DNA of 64,000 bases from Halobacillus naozhouensis (GCF_029714185.1 NZ_CP121671.1:3906001-3970000); one strand, 5' to 3'. Numbered from the stretch's first letter, positions 16,477 to 25,771 are shown. Program-made: numbers and translations. The notes: a model not told the origin generated them from the sequence alone.

Positions 16477-17057
16477 GCCGTCTTCTTCCTTCGCTGTTCT
16501 TTTCCAAGAGCAAATCCAGTCAGGACGCCCGTTTTCGCCAGGGCATCACCTATGGCCTTCCCTAACAAACCAGAAAGGAGCGCACCACTTATCATCCGAA
16601 CGATAAGCATACTAACAAGGTACCCCGTTCCAAATACAGCATACCCGGAACGAAAGTACCCCCATATGAAACTAAACACAGCTGCTCCAACCCCGGCCAA
16701 CATTAATACAGCTAGATTATATGATTTATACCTTGTTACGGCAAAGGCAGCCTCTGCCCCAAGCCCCTGGATGATCCCTGTTAGGATTAAAATCGGCCCC
16801 ATTGCATTTCCGAGCAGCATTTCTACAGTTGCTGCAATCGTTTCCGATAAAAACGCTGCTCCTTTTTTCCGTATAATATAGGCAGCTATGACAGAGACGA
16901 TAAACCAAATTCCGAAGATCACATCATATCCAATTGGACCAAATAGTCCAGCCAGCAGCTTTCCAACAGGCAGAAATGCTAAATAAACAACAGCAAATAC
17001 TACGGAAAGTACGGACATCACAACAATTTCTTTCAATTTCCAATTTTCCAGTCCCAT
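16473..17057 (-). CDS. ykoE: ECF transporter S component (YkoE, thiamine/HMP)
   Basis: This is a 194-residue membrane protein with about six hydrophobic segments, starting after a short WKLKEIVVMSVLS lead typical of ECF S components. It is the substrate-capture subunit. In B. subtilis the YkoE family serves thiamine or hydroxymethylpyrimidine, and the TPP riboswitch ahead of this operon supports the same role here. It starts one base after the ykoF stop codon and overlaps ykoD by four bases. Confidence 0.9.
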   Translation of the reverse strand: MGLENWKLKEIVVMSVLSVVFAVVYLAFLPVGKLLAGLFGPIGYDVIFGIWFIVSVIAAYIIRKKGAAFLSETIAATVEMLLGNAMGPILILTGIIQGLGAEAAFAVTRYKSYNLAVLMLAGVGAAVFSFIWGYFRSGYAVFGTGYLVSMLIVRMISGALLSGLLGKAIGDALAKTGVLTGFALGKEQRRKKTA

Positions 17058-17058
17058 T

Positions 17059-17661
17059 TTATTTTCCTCCTTTTTTAGATGGACTGTTTGCAGAGATCGT
17101 AACGGTCATCACCGTATGAGAAGAACCTTGCTCATCTGTCTGCTGGAATACTTGCTCCAACCCATTAAACACTCGGTTTCCATCTCCATCTAAACGCGTA
17201 GAATAATGAGCCTCACCTACCTCAACTCCCCGCTTCTTCATGTCTTCAATCTGACTATAAATAACATCCATATAGTTTCCGCCACCCATAGGGTATAAGG
17301 AAAATTTGGCCGCCACCTCTTGATCGATCAACCCGCTTGTGGAAACATTTTGCGCTAGATTATCCTCAGCCATGTACACATCGCCGGCCGAATCACCTGG
17401 ACATCCTATTGAATAGGTTGCTTGAAAAACTACATGTTCCCCTGTTTTTGCTGCTTGTAAAAATATCGCTTTTGTTACATCAAACACATGAATCATCCGT
17501 CCTCTTACTGTCGTTGTCACATCATCTGTCTTCATCCAGACTTTCGAAGTTTCCACCTCATTTAGCGAGGACTTGATAATCTCTACAAAACGATCAGACA
17601 TCGGGTAGATCGAAAATGAACTTCCTGCAATTCGATTACTGGATCCACAAACTTCACTCAT
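17059..17661 (-). CDS. ykoF: Thiamine/HMP-binding protein YkoF
   Basis: YkoF is a soluble 200-residue protein built from two tandem ferredoxin-like (Thi/YkoF) domains, here about residues 8-105 and 110-195. The B. subtilis protein binds thiamine and its pyrimidine part. Repeats of SIYPMSDRFVEII and SLYPMGGGNYMDVI mark the start of each domain. It is the first gene of the operon, with the riboswitch and its terminator directly upstream. The ATG at 17661 has AAGGAGGAAGTT in front. Confidence 0.93.
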   Translation of the reverse strand: MSEVCGSSNRIAGSSFSIYPMSDRFVEIIKSSLNEVETSKVWMKTDDVTTTVRGRMIHVFDVTKAIFLQAAKTGEHVVFQATYSIGCPGDSAGDVYMAEDNLAQNVSTSGLIDQEVAAKFSLYPMGGGNYMDVIYSQIEDMKKRGVEVGEAHYSTRLDGDGNRVFNGLEQVFQQTDEQGSSHTVMTVTISANSPSKKGGK

Positions 17662-17693
17662 GTTTAACTTCCTCCTTATTAGTAAGCAAAAGC

Positions 17694-17726
17694 ATAAAAA
17701 AACTGCACCCCAGGGGAGTGCAGTTA
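17694..17726 (-). terminator. Riboswitch-controlled terminator before ykoF
   Basis: On the minus strand AACTGCACTCCCC pairs with GGGTGCAGTT and is followed by a T-run, between the TPP aptamer and ykoF. It is the expected expression platform: thiamine pyrophosphate should favour this hairpin and stop transcription. Confidence 0.85.
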
Positions 17727-17764
17727 CGAACGTATGTATATGTGTATATCATTACCATTCTACG

Positions 17765-17860
17765 ATCGACTCCACTTCCCCACGCTAGTATTATCTAGTT
17801 CGGGTTCTAAGGGTCGGAAACAGTTTCCTCTCAGCCGCGTACGCAGCTCCCCTAGTGTTG
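17765..17860 (-). promoter_or_regulatory. TPP riboswitch (THI element)
   Basis: Read on the minus strand the region holds the conserved TPP aptamer words in order: AGGGGAGCTGCG, GGCTGAGAGGAAAC, CCGACCCTTAGAACC, GAACTAGATAATACTAGCG and TGGGGAAGTGGA. These match the CUGAGA and ACCUGAUCUAGAUAAUGCUAGCG hallmarks with small changes (AACCCGAACTAG for AACCTGATCTAG). It controls ykoFEDC. Confidence 0.93.
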
Positions 17861-17920
17861 TTAGCTCTATGCAATTTTGTCACACTTACATCGTAATCAA
17901 TGGTTATTAATTTGTAAAGC

Positions 17921-18697
17921 CTATTCTTTTTCCCTGACAAGCTCCTGAACTTCTTGAACTACCTGCTCAAGTTCATGTAATCCTTGATCTGGGCTCGATA
18001 AAAATACACGTTCCATTCTTTTAGTAATATCGGTTGGTTTAATATTCATTTCATCCAAAGTCTGTTGCTGCCATTTGAAGTCAGGGTGATGGACATACAT
18101 GCAATTTAACCCATATAATATTCCCATCAAATGACGCTGCATCGTTGTCATGACCGAATAAAGCATCAACCAATCTTCTCGTTCTAGTAAAACCCTTCGG
18201 TTCTTCCATTGATTCCCAAAATCTGAATATGCATCAATCATCACGTGTCCCAATTGTTCAGGGTACACCTGGACTTTGGCCTTGAAACCATCCATCAATT
18301 CAGCGCCTGCTACAGGAACGCCGTAGTGAATCGATGAAATCAAACATTGACCAGCTAAACTAATATCAAATTCTTTTGTTACACGATTGATCACCTTACG
18401 AATTGTTTCGGTGAGAAAGCTGCTTATTTCGAACTTAACACCCTCAAACTTAAATGTTTCGGACCATTCATCATCTTCAAATCCATAGAAATCTAGCAGC
18501 TCTCCATTCACCTGTTCAATTACTGATAACCTGTCTTGATCTGTCGGCCCCTCAGACCATAGGACGTTCAACTCGATATCTGAGAAACTATCCTCCCAGC
18601 CACGTGCAACAGAGCCAGCAATATAAACAGCTTCCACCTTAGCATTTTGCTCATATACCTTTGCCACTTTTCTAGCCAATTCTTCTAGATTCATCAC
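17921..18697 (-). CDS. Nucleotidyltransferase-fold protein (aminoglycoside nucleotidyltransferase-like)
   Basis: The N-terminus carries the polymerase-beta-type nucleotidyltransferase motif AGSVARGWEDSFSDIEL: Gly28-Ser29, then Asp40 and Glu42 as the first metal ligands. A third acidic position may lie in VKFEISSF near residue 92. A helical C-terminal half follows. Total length is 258 residues. Related Bacillus proteins are often labelled kanamycin or lincosamide nucleotidyltransferase-like without proof. The substrate is unknown and I would not infer drug resistance. It is a single gene; its leader (18698-18979) shows nothing I can name. Confidence 0.7.
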   Translation of the reverse strand: MMNLEELARKVAKVYEQNAKVEAVYIAGSVARGWEDSFSDIELNVLWSEGPTDQDRLSVIEQVNGELLDFYGFEDDEWSETFKFEGVKFEISSFLTETIRKVINRVTKEFDISLAGQCLISSIHYGVPVAGAELMDGFKAKVQVYPEQLGHVMIDAYSDFGNQWKNRRVLLEREDWLMLYSVMTTMQRHLMGILYGLNCMYVHHPDFKWQQQTLDEMNIKPTDITKRMERVFLSSPDQGLHELEQVVQEVQELVREKE

Positions 18698-18979
18698 CTA
18701 ATCACCACCACCTTTTGCTGACTTCCCTCCACGGGTCTTTCAAAGATGAATACATACTAACATAAGCGGAGTTATTAGCTTCTCCTGTAAACGTAAATTT
18801 ACAAAAGACTTTCCTCATCAGACCAGCCAAGAAACGTGGAGTTTACCCTAACTCCGTTATACTTTAAATTAATCAAGCAAACATGACCTTATGAACACTT
18901 TAATGTTACCAAAGATTAGTAGATGAAGCGAAATAGATATATACCCATTAAACACATTCGACGATATCCGATTAATAAT

Positions 18980-19723
18980 CTATCTCATTTTCCTTTTATA
19001 CAAGTTGCTTCGGTCTACTTCTCTACACCCATTGTAATCAAATACCTTTAGCATTGGTTCGTTTCGGCAGCTGGTCGAGCCAATATAATATTCAGCACCG
19101 ACTTTATCTCGCAGAACAGATAAGGCTTGGCGGTGCAAAGCCTTGCTTTTCCCTTTCCCCCGCTCGTCGGGAATAAGCCCGAAATAGAACAATCGCCCTT
19201 CTACTGCTGTTCCAGGTTCAATATGCGGCATCACTACCCCAATCGGCCTCCCCTTTTCATATACCATTTGACATGTATGCCTAAAGTCAGGGCCGAGTTC
19301 TTTTTCTACACTTCTAAATTGTTCATCAATCGTCAAACTCGAGGAACCATTTAATGAACCTTTCATAGATTGAGACCATACTTGTTTAAATGACTCTTCC
19401 ATTCCTTCTTCCAGTGGTTGTAAGGTAAACGGCCCTTCTGCCCCATTCATTTCTGATAGCTCCCTTTTTACAGAAACTATAACATCATTTAGAATAAACC
19501 CATTTTCCTCCAGTCTCTCTTCTACTTCTTTTGAAGGAGAGGGTAACAAAATAGAGAGTGTAGCTACTTTATTAAAGTGATCATCGTGAACAAGATATTC
19601 TATCAACTGAAAAAACTGCTGTCGTGATAATGGAGTGATGTTCTCTACCGTTGCGAAATTTTCTCCCTCAACAAACTTTACTTTTTTATACAAATTCGAC
19701 TTATCAAAGGCGTTTTCCTTCAT
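18980..19723 (-). CDS. GNAT-family acetyltransferase
   Basis: A 247-residue protein with a C-terminal GNAT domain. RLFYFGLIPDERGKGKSKALH (about residues 177-197) is the acetyl-CoA pyrophosphate-binding motif A, and a terminal GSTSCRNEPMLKVFDYNGC strand-helix unit matches motif B. The first 90 residues may be a degenerate second GNAT unit. The substrate is unknown. The start was moved to 19723 because GAGGAGG lies five bases before that ATG; the upstream 18 codons are not supported. Confidence 0.72.
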   Translation of the reverse strand: MKENAFDKSNLYKKVKFVEGENFATVENITPLSRQQFFQLIEYLVHDDHFNKVATLSILLPSPSKEVEERLEENGFILNDVIVSVKRELSEMNGAEGPFTLQPLEEGMEESFKQVWSQSMKGSLNGSSSLTIDEQFRSVEKELGPDFRHTCQMVYEKGRPIGVVMPHIEPGTAVEGRLFYFGLIPDERGKGKSKALHRQALSVLRDKVGAEYYIGSTSCRNEPMLKVFDYNGCREVDRSNLYKRKMR

Positions 19724-19832
19724 AGTATCCTCCTCAATAATCAGAATTATCGTTTGATTCAAGCCTATCCTTTTCATCCCACCCTTGGGTTACGATACAA
19801 TGGGAATGTAAATAATGGAAAGGATGAGGATA

Positions 19833-20834
19833 ATGAACAGGGAAATTCAACTGATTCAAAGACCGGATGGAACTCCCACCCATGAACATTTAGATATTGT
19901 CGAGGCTGATGCACAGCAGCCCGAAAATGGCGAAGTACTAGTTCAACTGCTGTATGTATCGGTTGACCCCTATATGAGAGGCCGCATGAATGATGCGAAG
20001 TCGTATGTCGCACCATTTCAATTACATGAACCTATCGAAGGCGGAGTAGTGGCACAAGTTGTCGAATCAAAAGCAGAAGCATTTTCCGTCGGTGACATCG
20101 TGACAGGATCCCTTCAGTGGAGAGAAGTAACCGTTGCGTCTGCTGATTCAATTAGAAAAGTAGACCCATCTCTAGGTTCTGTAACAACATCATTGGGAAT
20201 TCTTGGAATGCCTGGGCTTACTGCTTATTTTGGCCTTATCGATATTGGGAAACCAACAGAAGGAGAAACTCTTGTTGTTTCTGGTGCTGCAGGGGCTGTG
20301 GGTTCTACTGTTGTCCAAATCGGAAAACTTCTCGGCTGCTACGTAGTGGGGATTGCCGGAAGTGATGATAAGACAAGCTATATTGTAAATGAATTAGGAG
20401 CAGATGCAGCTATCAACTATAAAACAGAAGATGTTGCTGAGTCTCTCCAGAACGCCTGCCCAAATGGTGTAGACATTTATTTTGATAACGTCGGAGGACA
20501 GATTTCTGATCACGTTTATCCATTGTTAAATAAATTTGCACGTATTACACAATGTGGTGCAATTGCTTCTTACAATGTTCCCAATGATCAAGGGCCGCGG
20601 ATGCAAATGCATCTGATTAAATCCAGTGCTACGATTAAAGGGTTCGTAGTTGGAGATTACCAGAACCGTTTTAAAGAAGGATTTGAGCACCTTTCTAAGT
20701 GGCTGAAAGGTGGAAAACTGACTTATGAAGAGACGATTCATGAAGGATTTGAAAACATTCCGGATGCCTTCTTCGGCCTCTTTAAAGGGGACAATACAGG
20801 CAAACAACTCATCAAAGTTAGCAACTCACAATAA
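19833..20834 (+). CDS. NADP-dependent oxidoreductase, YfmJ / zinc-independent MDR type
   Basis: This 333-residue medium-chain reductase of the leukotriene B4 dehydrogenase / CurA group reduces enones with NADPH. VSVDPYMRGRM near residue 42 is the family signature, VVSGAAGAVGSTVVQIGKLLG near residue 149 is the Rossmann dinucleotide site, and NVGG near residue 219 closes the cofactor pocket. No structural zinc cysteines are present. B. subtilis YfmJ is the nearest named relative from memory. The start at 19833 has GGATGAGG just upstream; ATGs at 19815 and 19824 are less well placed. Confidence 0.87.
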   Translation: MNREIQLIQRPDGTPTHEHLDIVEADAQQPENGEVLVQLLYVSVDPYMRGRMNDAKSYVAPFQLHEPIEGGVVAQVVESKAEAFSVGDIVTGSLQWREVTVASADSIRKVDPSLGSVTTSLGILGMPGLTAYFGLIDIGKPTEGETLVVSGAAGAVGSTVVQIGKLLGCYVVGIAGSDDKTSYIVNELGADAAINYKTEDVAESLQNACPNGVDIYFDNVGGQISDHVYPLLNKFARITQCGAIASYNVPNDQGPRMQMHLIKSSATIKGFVVGDYQNRFKEGFEHLSKWLKGGKLTYEETIHEGFENIPDAFFGLFKGDNTGKQLIKVSNSQ

Positions 20835-20865
20835 TCTCTAACTGTTGGAATTCAGCATTTATAAA

Positions 20866-20906
20866 ACAAAGCGCAAGGTGATTTATTCCCTTGCGTTTTG
20901 CTTTGT
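20866..20906. terminator. Terminator between convergent genes
   Basis: ACAAAGCGCAAGG pairs with CCTTGCGTTTTGCTTTGT with a small bulge. The right arm is T-rich. It separates the YfmJ-like gene from the convergent DCC gene. Confidence 0.65.
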
Positions 20907-21016
20907 CGTTAGGTAGTCAATTCAAACTGTCTGAAGAGCCTGGGGCATAATGACCTGTGTTTAAACCTAGCCGAGCATCACACTGGGCAAGCCAGATGAC
21001 CTTTGAATCACTCTTA

Positions 21017-21391
21017 TTATTGGTATCGAGGCTGTTCATATTGACCAAACCATTGATATCGATGCCTGGAAAACCACTTATAAAATGGAGAGCCAAGTCG
21101 GTCCATTCCTGGAAGATATAAAATCAGCCCCATCCAGGAAAGTGGGGGTAAAAGTAATAATAGCTCGCGAATTGTGTGAAATCCTGCTTTTAATTCACCT
21201 TGTTTCGTGAGCATATGAATCTCGTCCCGTGTATTACGCCCGTTCAAGTAAGGATACTTTCCATTCTCCCTTTCTACCTCTTGAACTGATACCCATTTCA
21301 GCTGATTCAACCAGTCAACCTTACGCAAAATCCGTTTTACATTAAAACAAAAAGGACACGTTGCATCATAAAAAACGACATGTTTCATCAT
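21017..21391 (-). CDS. DCC-family thiol-disulfide oxidoreductase-like protein (DUF393)
   Basis: This 124-residue protein starts VVFYDATCPFCFNVKRIL, where Cys12-X2-Cys15 sits in the position of a thioredoxin active site and the DxxCPxC pattern defines the DCC family (YuxK in B. subtilis). Later hydrophobic residues (LLLLLPPLSWMGLILYLPG) suggest membrane contact. Function is not established. Its start overlaps the pabB-pabC stop codon by four bases, so it is translated with the folate genes. Confidence 0.85.
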   Translation of the reverse strand: MMKHVVFYDATCPFCFNVKRILRKVDWLNQLKWVSVQEVERENGKYPYLNGRNTRDEIHMLTKQGELKAGFHTIRELLLLLPPLSWMGLILYLPGMDRLGSPFYKWFSRHRYQWFGQYEQPRYQ

Positions 21392-23139
21392 TTATCCTCC
21401 TCTACTCGGGCTTTTATCCAGCCTCTTAATCCATTGACCATCCATACCTCTTCAAATGAGGCGAGATCATCTTTATATAAAATTTGCTCTTTAACCTGGC
21501 CCCGGGCTATCAATTCCTCTCTAAGAGTTCCTGCCAGCAGGCCGCTCGAAATAGGAGGGGTACTATATTCTCCTTTATGCTTCACAACTAAGTTTGCTGT
21601 TGTAAACTCGGTCAGCTCCCCTCTTTCGTTCCACAATAGAACTGCGAAACTTCCGTCAGAAGCATTATTCTGGTGTTGCTCATAGATCCTCCGATGGGTC
21701 GTTTTATGAAAAAGAAACGGATCAGTATGGTCTACCGGTCTGTGAGCCACTGTACAATAGACCTCTTCAGGAGATACATTGAGGGCATCCGTCTCCAGTT
21801 CAACGTCACCCCATTGGTCATTGAGCATTCGTACTTTATATAACCCCTGAGGGTGACTTCGCGCCAGCTGCTGAAGTTTAGCCGAAGCATGTTTTTCATC
21901 AAACGAATAGTTAAAGTAACGTGCCGATTGGCCGATCCGATTCAAATGACAGTTCAGGAGTGAATACTTCCCATCGCTAAGCTTCATCGTCTCCAAAAGT
22001 TTAAACGAAGGCCTCTCTTCTGTTAACAGCCTGGCTTTCGTATGAAGCTCTTCATATTCACCTTCTGTCGTTGAATCCCACGTTATTCCTCCACCAGCTC
22101 CATATACAGCTTTTCCTTGATTCAGCAAAACGGTTCTAATAGGAACATTGAAGACGGCCTCTTGATGTGGCGTCATATAACCAATAGCCCCACAATAGAT
22201 ATCCCTTGGAGACGACTCAAGAGACGCAATGTACTCCATCGTACTTACCTTTGGGGCACCTGTTATAGATCCACAAGGAAATAGGGCTTGGAAAATTTGA
22301 TACATGCTTGTACCTTTAGGCAATTTCCCCTCTACGGTGGAAGTCATCTGATGGAGAGTGGGATATGTTTCAATATCGAATAACTTTGGTGTTTGAACAG
22401 TGCCTGTTACTGCTAGTCTTCCCACATCATTTCGCAATAAATCGACGATCATCAAGTTCTCTGACTGCTCCTTACTGGATCCACTCAATTCTCGTCTGCT
22501 TACTTCATCTTCTTCCAGCGTTCTGCCTCTTTTAGCCGTCCCTTTCATGGGCTTTGTGACGAGATGTTCCCCATTTTTACGAAAAAACAACTCTGGCGAG
22601 GCTGATAAAATCTTACGTTGATCATCAAGAGACAGATAAGCGCTATACGAAGATTGTTGATTCCCGGCTAACTGTTTATAGAAAGAGAAAGCATCCCCCT
22701 CAAAAGCTGTTTCAAGCCTTGTCGTGTAATTAACTTGATAGGTGTCCCCGCGTTCGATGGCTGCTTTAATCTTTTCGATTCCTCCCTGATACTCATCAAA
22801 AGTTGCATCCATTTTCCACGATGAAACTGAAAATTCCTCGGATGGAACAGCAGAAGTTTCAAACTGCAGTTCAGGTTCAGTAAACACCCCAAACCAAATT
22901 AGCGGCCAATCTCCTTTTGGCTTCACTTCAAGTGCTTCATCAAATGCCGGAGCTGCTTCATAGGAAACACAACCTGCCACATAAAAGCCTTCTGCTAAAG
23001 CGGCTTCCACCTGGGCAAAAGCACTTTGGACTTCGTCTAAAACATTCGCTTTTATGATGTGATGAGGATGAGTGAAGAGCATCGGCTGGTTCACCCCATA
23101 CTGATTGGCAAAATCAAAGAACAGGTGAGGTTCATTCAT
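21388..23139 (-). CDS. pabB-pabC: Aminodeoxychorismate synthase component I fused to aminodeoxychorismate lyase
   Basis: This bifunctional 583-residue enzyme makes p-aminobenzoate for folate. Residues about 1-345 are a chorismate-utilising PabB domain with PMKGTAKRGRT, ENLMIVDLLRNDVGR, FPCGSITGAPK and AIGYMTPHQEA. Residues about 350-583 form an aminotransferase class IV PabC domain; FHKTTHR carries the likely PLP lysine and SGLLAGTLREEL is conserved. Fused PabB-PabC proteins are known in several Firmicutes, whereas B. subtilis has separate genes. The glutaminase PabA is encoded upstream with a four-base overlap. Confidence 0.9.
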   Translation of the reverse strand: MNEPHLFFDFANQYGVNQPMLFTHPHHIIKANVLDEVQSAFAQVEAALAEGFYVAGCVSYEAAPAFDEALEVKPKGDWPLIWFGVFTEPELQFETSAVPSEEFSVSSWKMDATFDEYQGGIEKIKAAIERGDTYQVNYTTRLETAFEGDAFSFYKQLAGNQQSSYSAYLSLDDQRKILSASPELFFRKNGEHLVTKPMKGTAKRGRTLEEDEVSRRELSGSSKEQSENLMIVDLLRNDVGRLAVTGTVQTPKLFDIETYPTLHQMTSTVEGKLPKGTSMYQIFQALFPCGSITGAPKVSTMEYIASLESSPRDIYCGAIGYMTPHQEAVFNVPIRTVLLNQGKAVYGAGGGITWDSTTEGEYEELHTKARLLTEERPSFKLLETMKLSDGKYSLLNCHLNRIGQSARYFNYSFDEKHASAKLQQLARSHPQGLYKVRMLNDQWGDVELETDALNVSPEEVYCTVAHRPVDHTDPFLFHKTTHRRIYEQHQNNASDGSFAVLLWNERGELTEFTTANLVVKHKGEYSTPPISSGLLAGTLREELIARGQVKEQILYKDDLASFEEVWMVNGLRGWIKARVEEDK

Positions 23140-23741
23140 ACGGTCACTCCCTCCCTCTTTGCTTCATGAAACGATAAGGCCTGCTCATAAGCGTTGCTTA
23201 ACATTTGAAAACCATGTTCTGTCAAAATAGACTCCGGGTGAAACTGAATTCCTTCTACAGGGTGGATATGGTGGCGAACAGCCATGACCACGGAATCCTC
23301 CGACATCGCACTAATTTCTAAGGACAATGGGAGATCGTCGGCTGGTGTTTGAAGCGAATGATACCTGGTCACCTGGACTACACACGGAACCCTCTGGAAA
23401 ATAGACTTTCCATCATGGGTTATCATGGTCACTTTACCATGCATAGGACGTTTTCCATTCGTTATCTTCCCTCCAAAAAAATCAACAATAATCTGGTGGC
23501 CCAGACAAATCCCCAGAACCGGGGTCGTTCTGTAAAAATGGTTCAATAGCTCATAGCAAACCCCTGACTCGCAAGGATGTCCCGGACCTGGCGAAATGAC
23601 AAGCAAATCTGGAGCTAACCGCTCTATCTCCTCAATGGTTACTGCATCATTCCGAAAAACAACTACTTCTTCATCCAGAAGTTGAAAATATTGAGACAGG
23701 TTATAAGTAAATGAATCATAGTTATCAATCATTACTATCAT
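23136..23741 (-). CDS. pabA: Aminodeoxychorismate synthase glutaminase component
   Basis: This class I glutamine amidotransferase of 201 residues supplies ammonia to PabB. The triad is visible: Cys in LGICLGHQ near residue 78, and His and Glu in IQFHPESIL near residue 169. It starts MIVMIDNYDSFTYNLSQYF, a TrpG/PabA hallmark. The ATG at 23741 has AAGGAG seven bases upstream, so the seven codons before it were dropped. In Bacillus this subunit can also serve anthranilate synthase; no trp genes are nearby here. Confidence 0.9.
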   Translation of the reverse strand: MIVMIDNYDSFTYNLSQYFQLLDEEVVVFRNDAVTIEEIERLAPDLLVISPGPGHPCESGVCYELLNHFYRTTPVLGICLGHQIIVDFFGGKITNGKRPMHGKVTMITHDGKSIFQRVPCVVQVTRYHSLQTPADDLPLSLEISAMSEDSVVMAVRHHIHPVEGIQFHPESILTEHGFQMLSNAYEQALSFHEAKREGVTV

Positions 23742-23883
23742 AGTAAACTCCTTTTTACGCATAAGTCCCTCTCCTACTATTGTACCTCTTCGCCACTATA
23801 AATTCACGAAACAACTGTACAGGTTATGAACCTATGAAAAGAAGAATGGTTGACTTAATCTTTTGATAAGTCTGTCAACTTAA

Positions 23884-23937
23884 TTGAAATTGACTGAAAA
23901 TTTATAGTATAATACTTATGAAGTGTAAGCGTATACA
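23884..23937 (+). promoter_or_regulatory. cstA promoter with cre site
   Basis: A -35 TTGAAA (23884-23889) and a perfect -10 TATAAT (23908-23913) are 18 bases apart. TGTAAGCGTATACA at 23924-23937 starts about 10 bases after the -10 and matches 13 of 14 positions of the CcpA consensus. Repression by CcpA in glucose fits the known carbon-starvation control of cstA. Confidence 0.82.
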
Positions 23938-23972
23938 TGCAAAATAGCGCCTACAACTTAAGGAGGGATTTT

Positions 23973-25709
23973 ATGAGTGGTATTTGGCTAGCCATTGCTG
24001 GAATTATCATCTTTACACTAGGTTATAAGTACTATTCAAAGTTCATTGCTGAAAAGATCTATCGTTTGGATCCAAACTATGTAACCCCTGCCCATAAGTA
24101 CGAAGATGGGGTCGATTTTGTCCCTACCAATAAATTTGTCTTATGGGGACATCATTTTACATCCGTTGCCGGAGCAGCCCCCATAGTCGGACCAGCTATA
24201 GCTGTTTACTGGGGTTGGCTTCCAGCGATCCTTTGGGTACTGCTCGGAACTGTATTTGCGGCTGGTGTTCACGACTTTGGAACATTGGTTTTATCTGTTC
24301 GAAACAAGGGTCAATCCATGGGTACATTAGCAAGCAAGCTGATTGGCGAACGAGCAAAGAAATTATTTTTATTCATTATTTTATTATTAGTACTGATGGT
24401 TAACGCTGTTTTTGCCTGGGTAATTGCAAACTTATTCATTTCGTTTCCGGCAAGTGTTGTATCAGTCTTTATTCAAATTCCCCTTGCGATTTGGATTGGA
24501 TATAGCGTCTATAAGAAAAAAGGCAGTATGTTACTTCCATCGATCGTTGCCCTTGCCGTTATGTACTTAGCGGCTATTGTCGCCAGTTATGTTCCCGTTT
24601 TACAAATTGATTTAGTTAAATATTTCGGCGGGGAAGGTGCCACTACGTTCCTTGGGGCAAATGCCACTTCAATGGCCTTCTTTGTTTGGATCATTGTGTT
24701 AATGGTGTATGTATATATTGCTTCTACCCTACCTGTTTGGAAGCTCTTGCAGCCGCGAGATTACATTAACTCGCACCAGCTATTGGTCGGTTTAGGACTA
24801 TTATATCTAGGTTTGCTGTTTACAAACCCGCAAGTAACAGCACCAGTAACAAATGGGCAAGCAGATGTTTCCTGGTTCCCGCTCTTATTTATTACCATTG
24901 CCTGCGGAGCCATTTCTGGTTTCCACGGATTGGTGTCATCTGGAACTACCTCCAAGCAGCTGAGCAATGAGAAAGAGGCCCGTTTCGTAGGCTACCTGGG
25001 TGCTGTCGGCGAAGGGTCCTTAGCTTTAATAGCGATCATTGCCGTAATTACGTTTTTCCCGTCAGCAGGAGAATTTTCAGCTACGTACAGCAGTTTTACA
25101 GAAGCGAGCGGGGCCGGTCTTACCGTGTTTATCCAAGGAGCAGCCCAATTAGCTACAGGTCTTGGTATCCCGTCCGTTGTGGCATCAACGATTGTATCAG
25201 TTATCATTGTTAGTTTTGCCGCTACCACCCTGGATTCTTCTGTTCGACTAATGCGCTACATTATTTCGGAATTAGGAACAGAATATAACTTTAAACCTAT
25301 AACAAAAGTACACGTGGCAACATCAGTGGCCGTTGTTTCCAGTGCAGCCTTAACATTGATCCCGCAAGGACCAAAAGGGTTTGGATCCGGTGGTTACCTG
25401 CTTTGGCCCCTGTTCGGTACATCTAACCAACTGCTGGCAGGAATTAGTTTGCTGCTGATCTCTATCTGGTTAAAACGGCTTGGCCGAAACTATTGGCCGA
25501 CCCTCATCCCTATGCTGTTTATCATGTTTATGACATTATGGGCCATGATTGACCAGGTGATCACAGAATGGGCACCTTGGGCAGCGGGAAGTGATTGGCT
25601 GCTGTTCAGCTTTGGTGCGATCATCCTAGTCTTTACCATTTGGATCTTATTAACTGCTGCCTCGGCCCTTCTTAACGGAAAAGATAACGATATTGAGAAA
25701 AGTGCTTAA
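23973..25709 (+). CDS. cstA: Carbon starvation protein CstA (peptide/pyruvate transporter family)
   Basis: This very hydrophobic protein of 578 residues has about 15-16 membrane helices. Conserved CstA regions include YYSKFIAEKIYRLDP, DFVPTNKFVLWGHHFTSVAGAAPIVGP (given here in two overlapping parts in the family: TNKFVLWGHHF and AGAAPIVGP), GVHDFGTL, SGTTSKQL and GTSNQLLAG. E. coli members (CstA, BtsT) take up peptides or pyruvate. The start at 23973 follows AAGGAGGG by five bases. The genes downstream on the same strand encode Cys-rich small proteins and an ArsA-like ATPase, separated from cstA by a terminator-like hairpin. Confidence 0.92.
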   Translation: MSGIWLAIAGIIIFTLGYKYYSKFIAEKIYRLDPNYVTPAHKYEDGVDFVPTNKFVLWGHHFTSVAGAAPIVGPAIAVYWGWLPAILWVLLGTVFAAGVHDFGTLVLSVRNKGQSMGTLASKLIGERAKKLFLFIILLLVLMVNAVFAWVIANLFISFPASVVSVFIQIPLAIWIGYSVYKKKGSMLLPSIVALAVMYLAAIVASYVPVLQIDLVKYFGGEGATTFLGANATSMAFFVWIIVLMVYVYIASTLPVWKLLQPRDYINSHQLLVGLGLLYLGLLFTNPQVTAPVTNGQADVSWFPLLFITIACGAISGFHGLVSSGTTSKQLSNEKEARFVGYLGAVGEGSLALIAIIAVITFFPSAGEFSATYSSFTEASGAGLTVFIQGAAQLATGLGIPSVVASTIVSVIIVSFAATTLDSSVRLMRYIISELGTEYNFKPITKVHVATSVAVVSSAALTLIPQGPKGFGSGGYLLWPLFGTSNQLLAGISLLLISIWLKRLGRNYWPTLIPMLFIMFMTLWAMIDQVITEWAPWAAGSDWLLFSFGAIILVFTIWILLTAASALLNGKDNDIEKSA

Positions 25710-25714
25710 AAATG

Positions 25715-25758
25715 AAACAAGAGGGTCGCACCCATTATGTGCGGCTTTCTCTTGTTTT
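25715..25758 (+). terminator. Terminator or attenuator hairpin after cstA
   Basis: ACAAGAGGGTCGCAC pairs with GTGCGGCTTTCTCTTGT, with small internal mismatches, and is followed directly by TTTT and then the AGGAGG of the next gene. It may end the cstA transcript or reduce read-through into the cluster behind it. Confidence 0.75.
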
Positions 25759-25771
25759 AGGAGGTAAATAA

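Noticed and set aside
17921..18697. Antibiotic resistance by aminoglycoside nucleotidylation
   Set aside because: Only the general nucleotidyltransferase fold is visible; nothing in sequence or context shows drug specificity.
18698..18979. Short inverted repeats (CGGAGTTA and TAACTCCG) in a gene-free leader
   Set aside because: Eight-base arms about 80 bases apart are expected by chance in a stretch of this size, and no regulator or terminator pattern goes with them.
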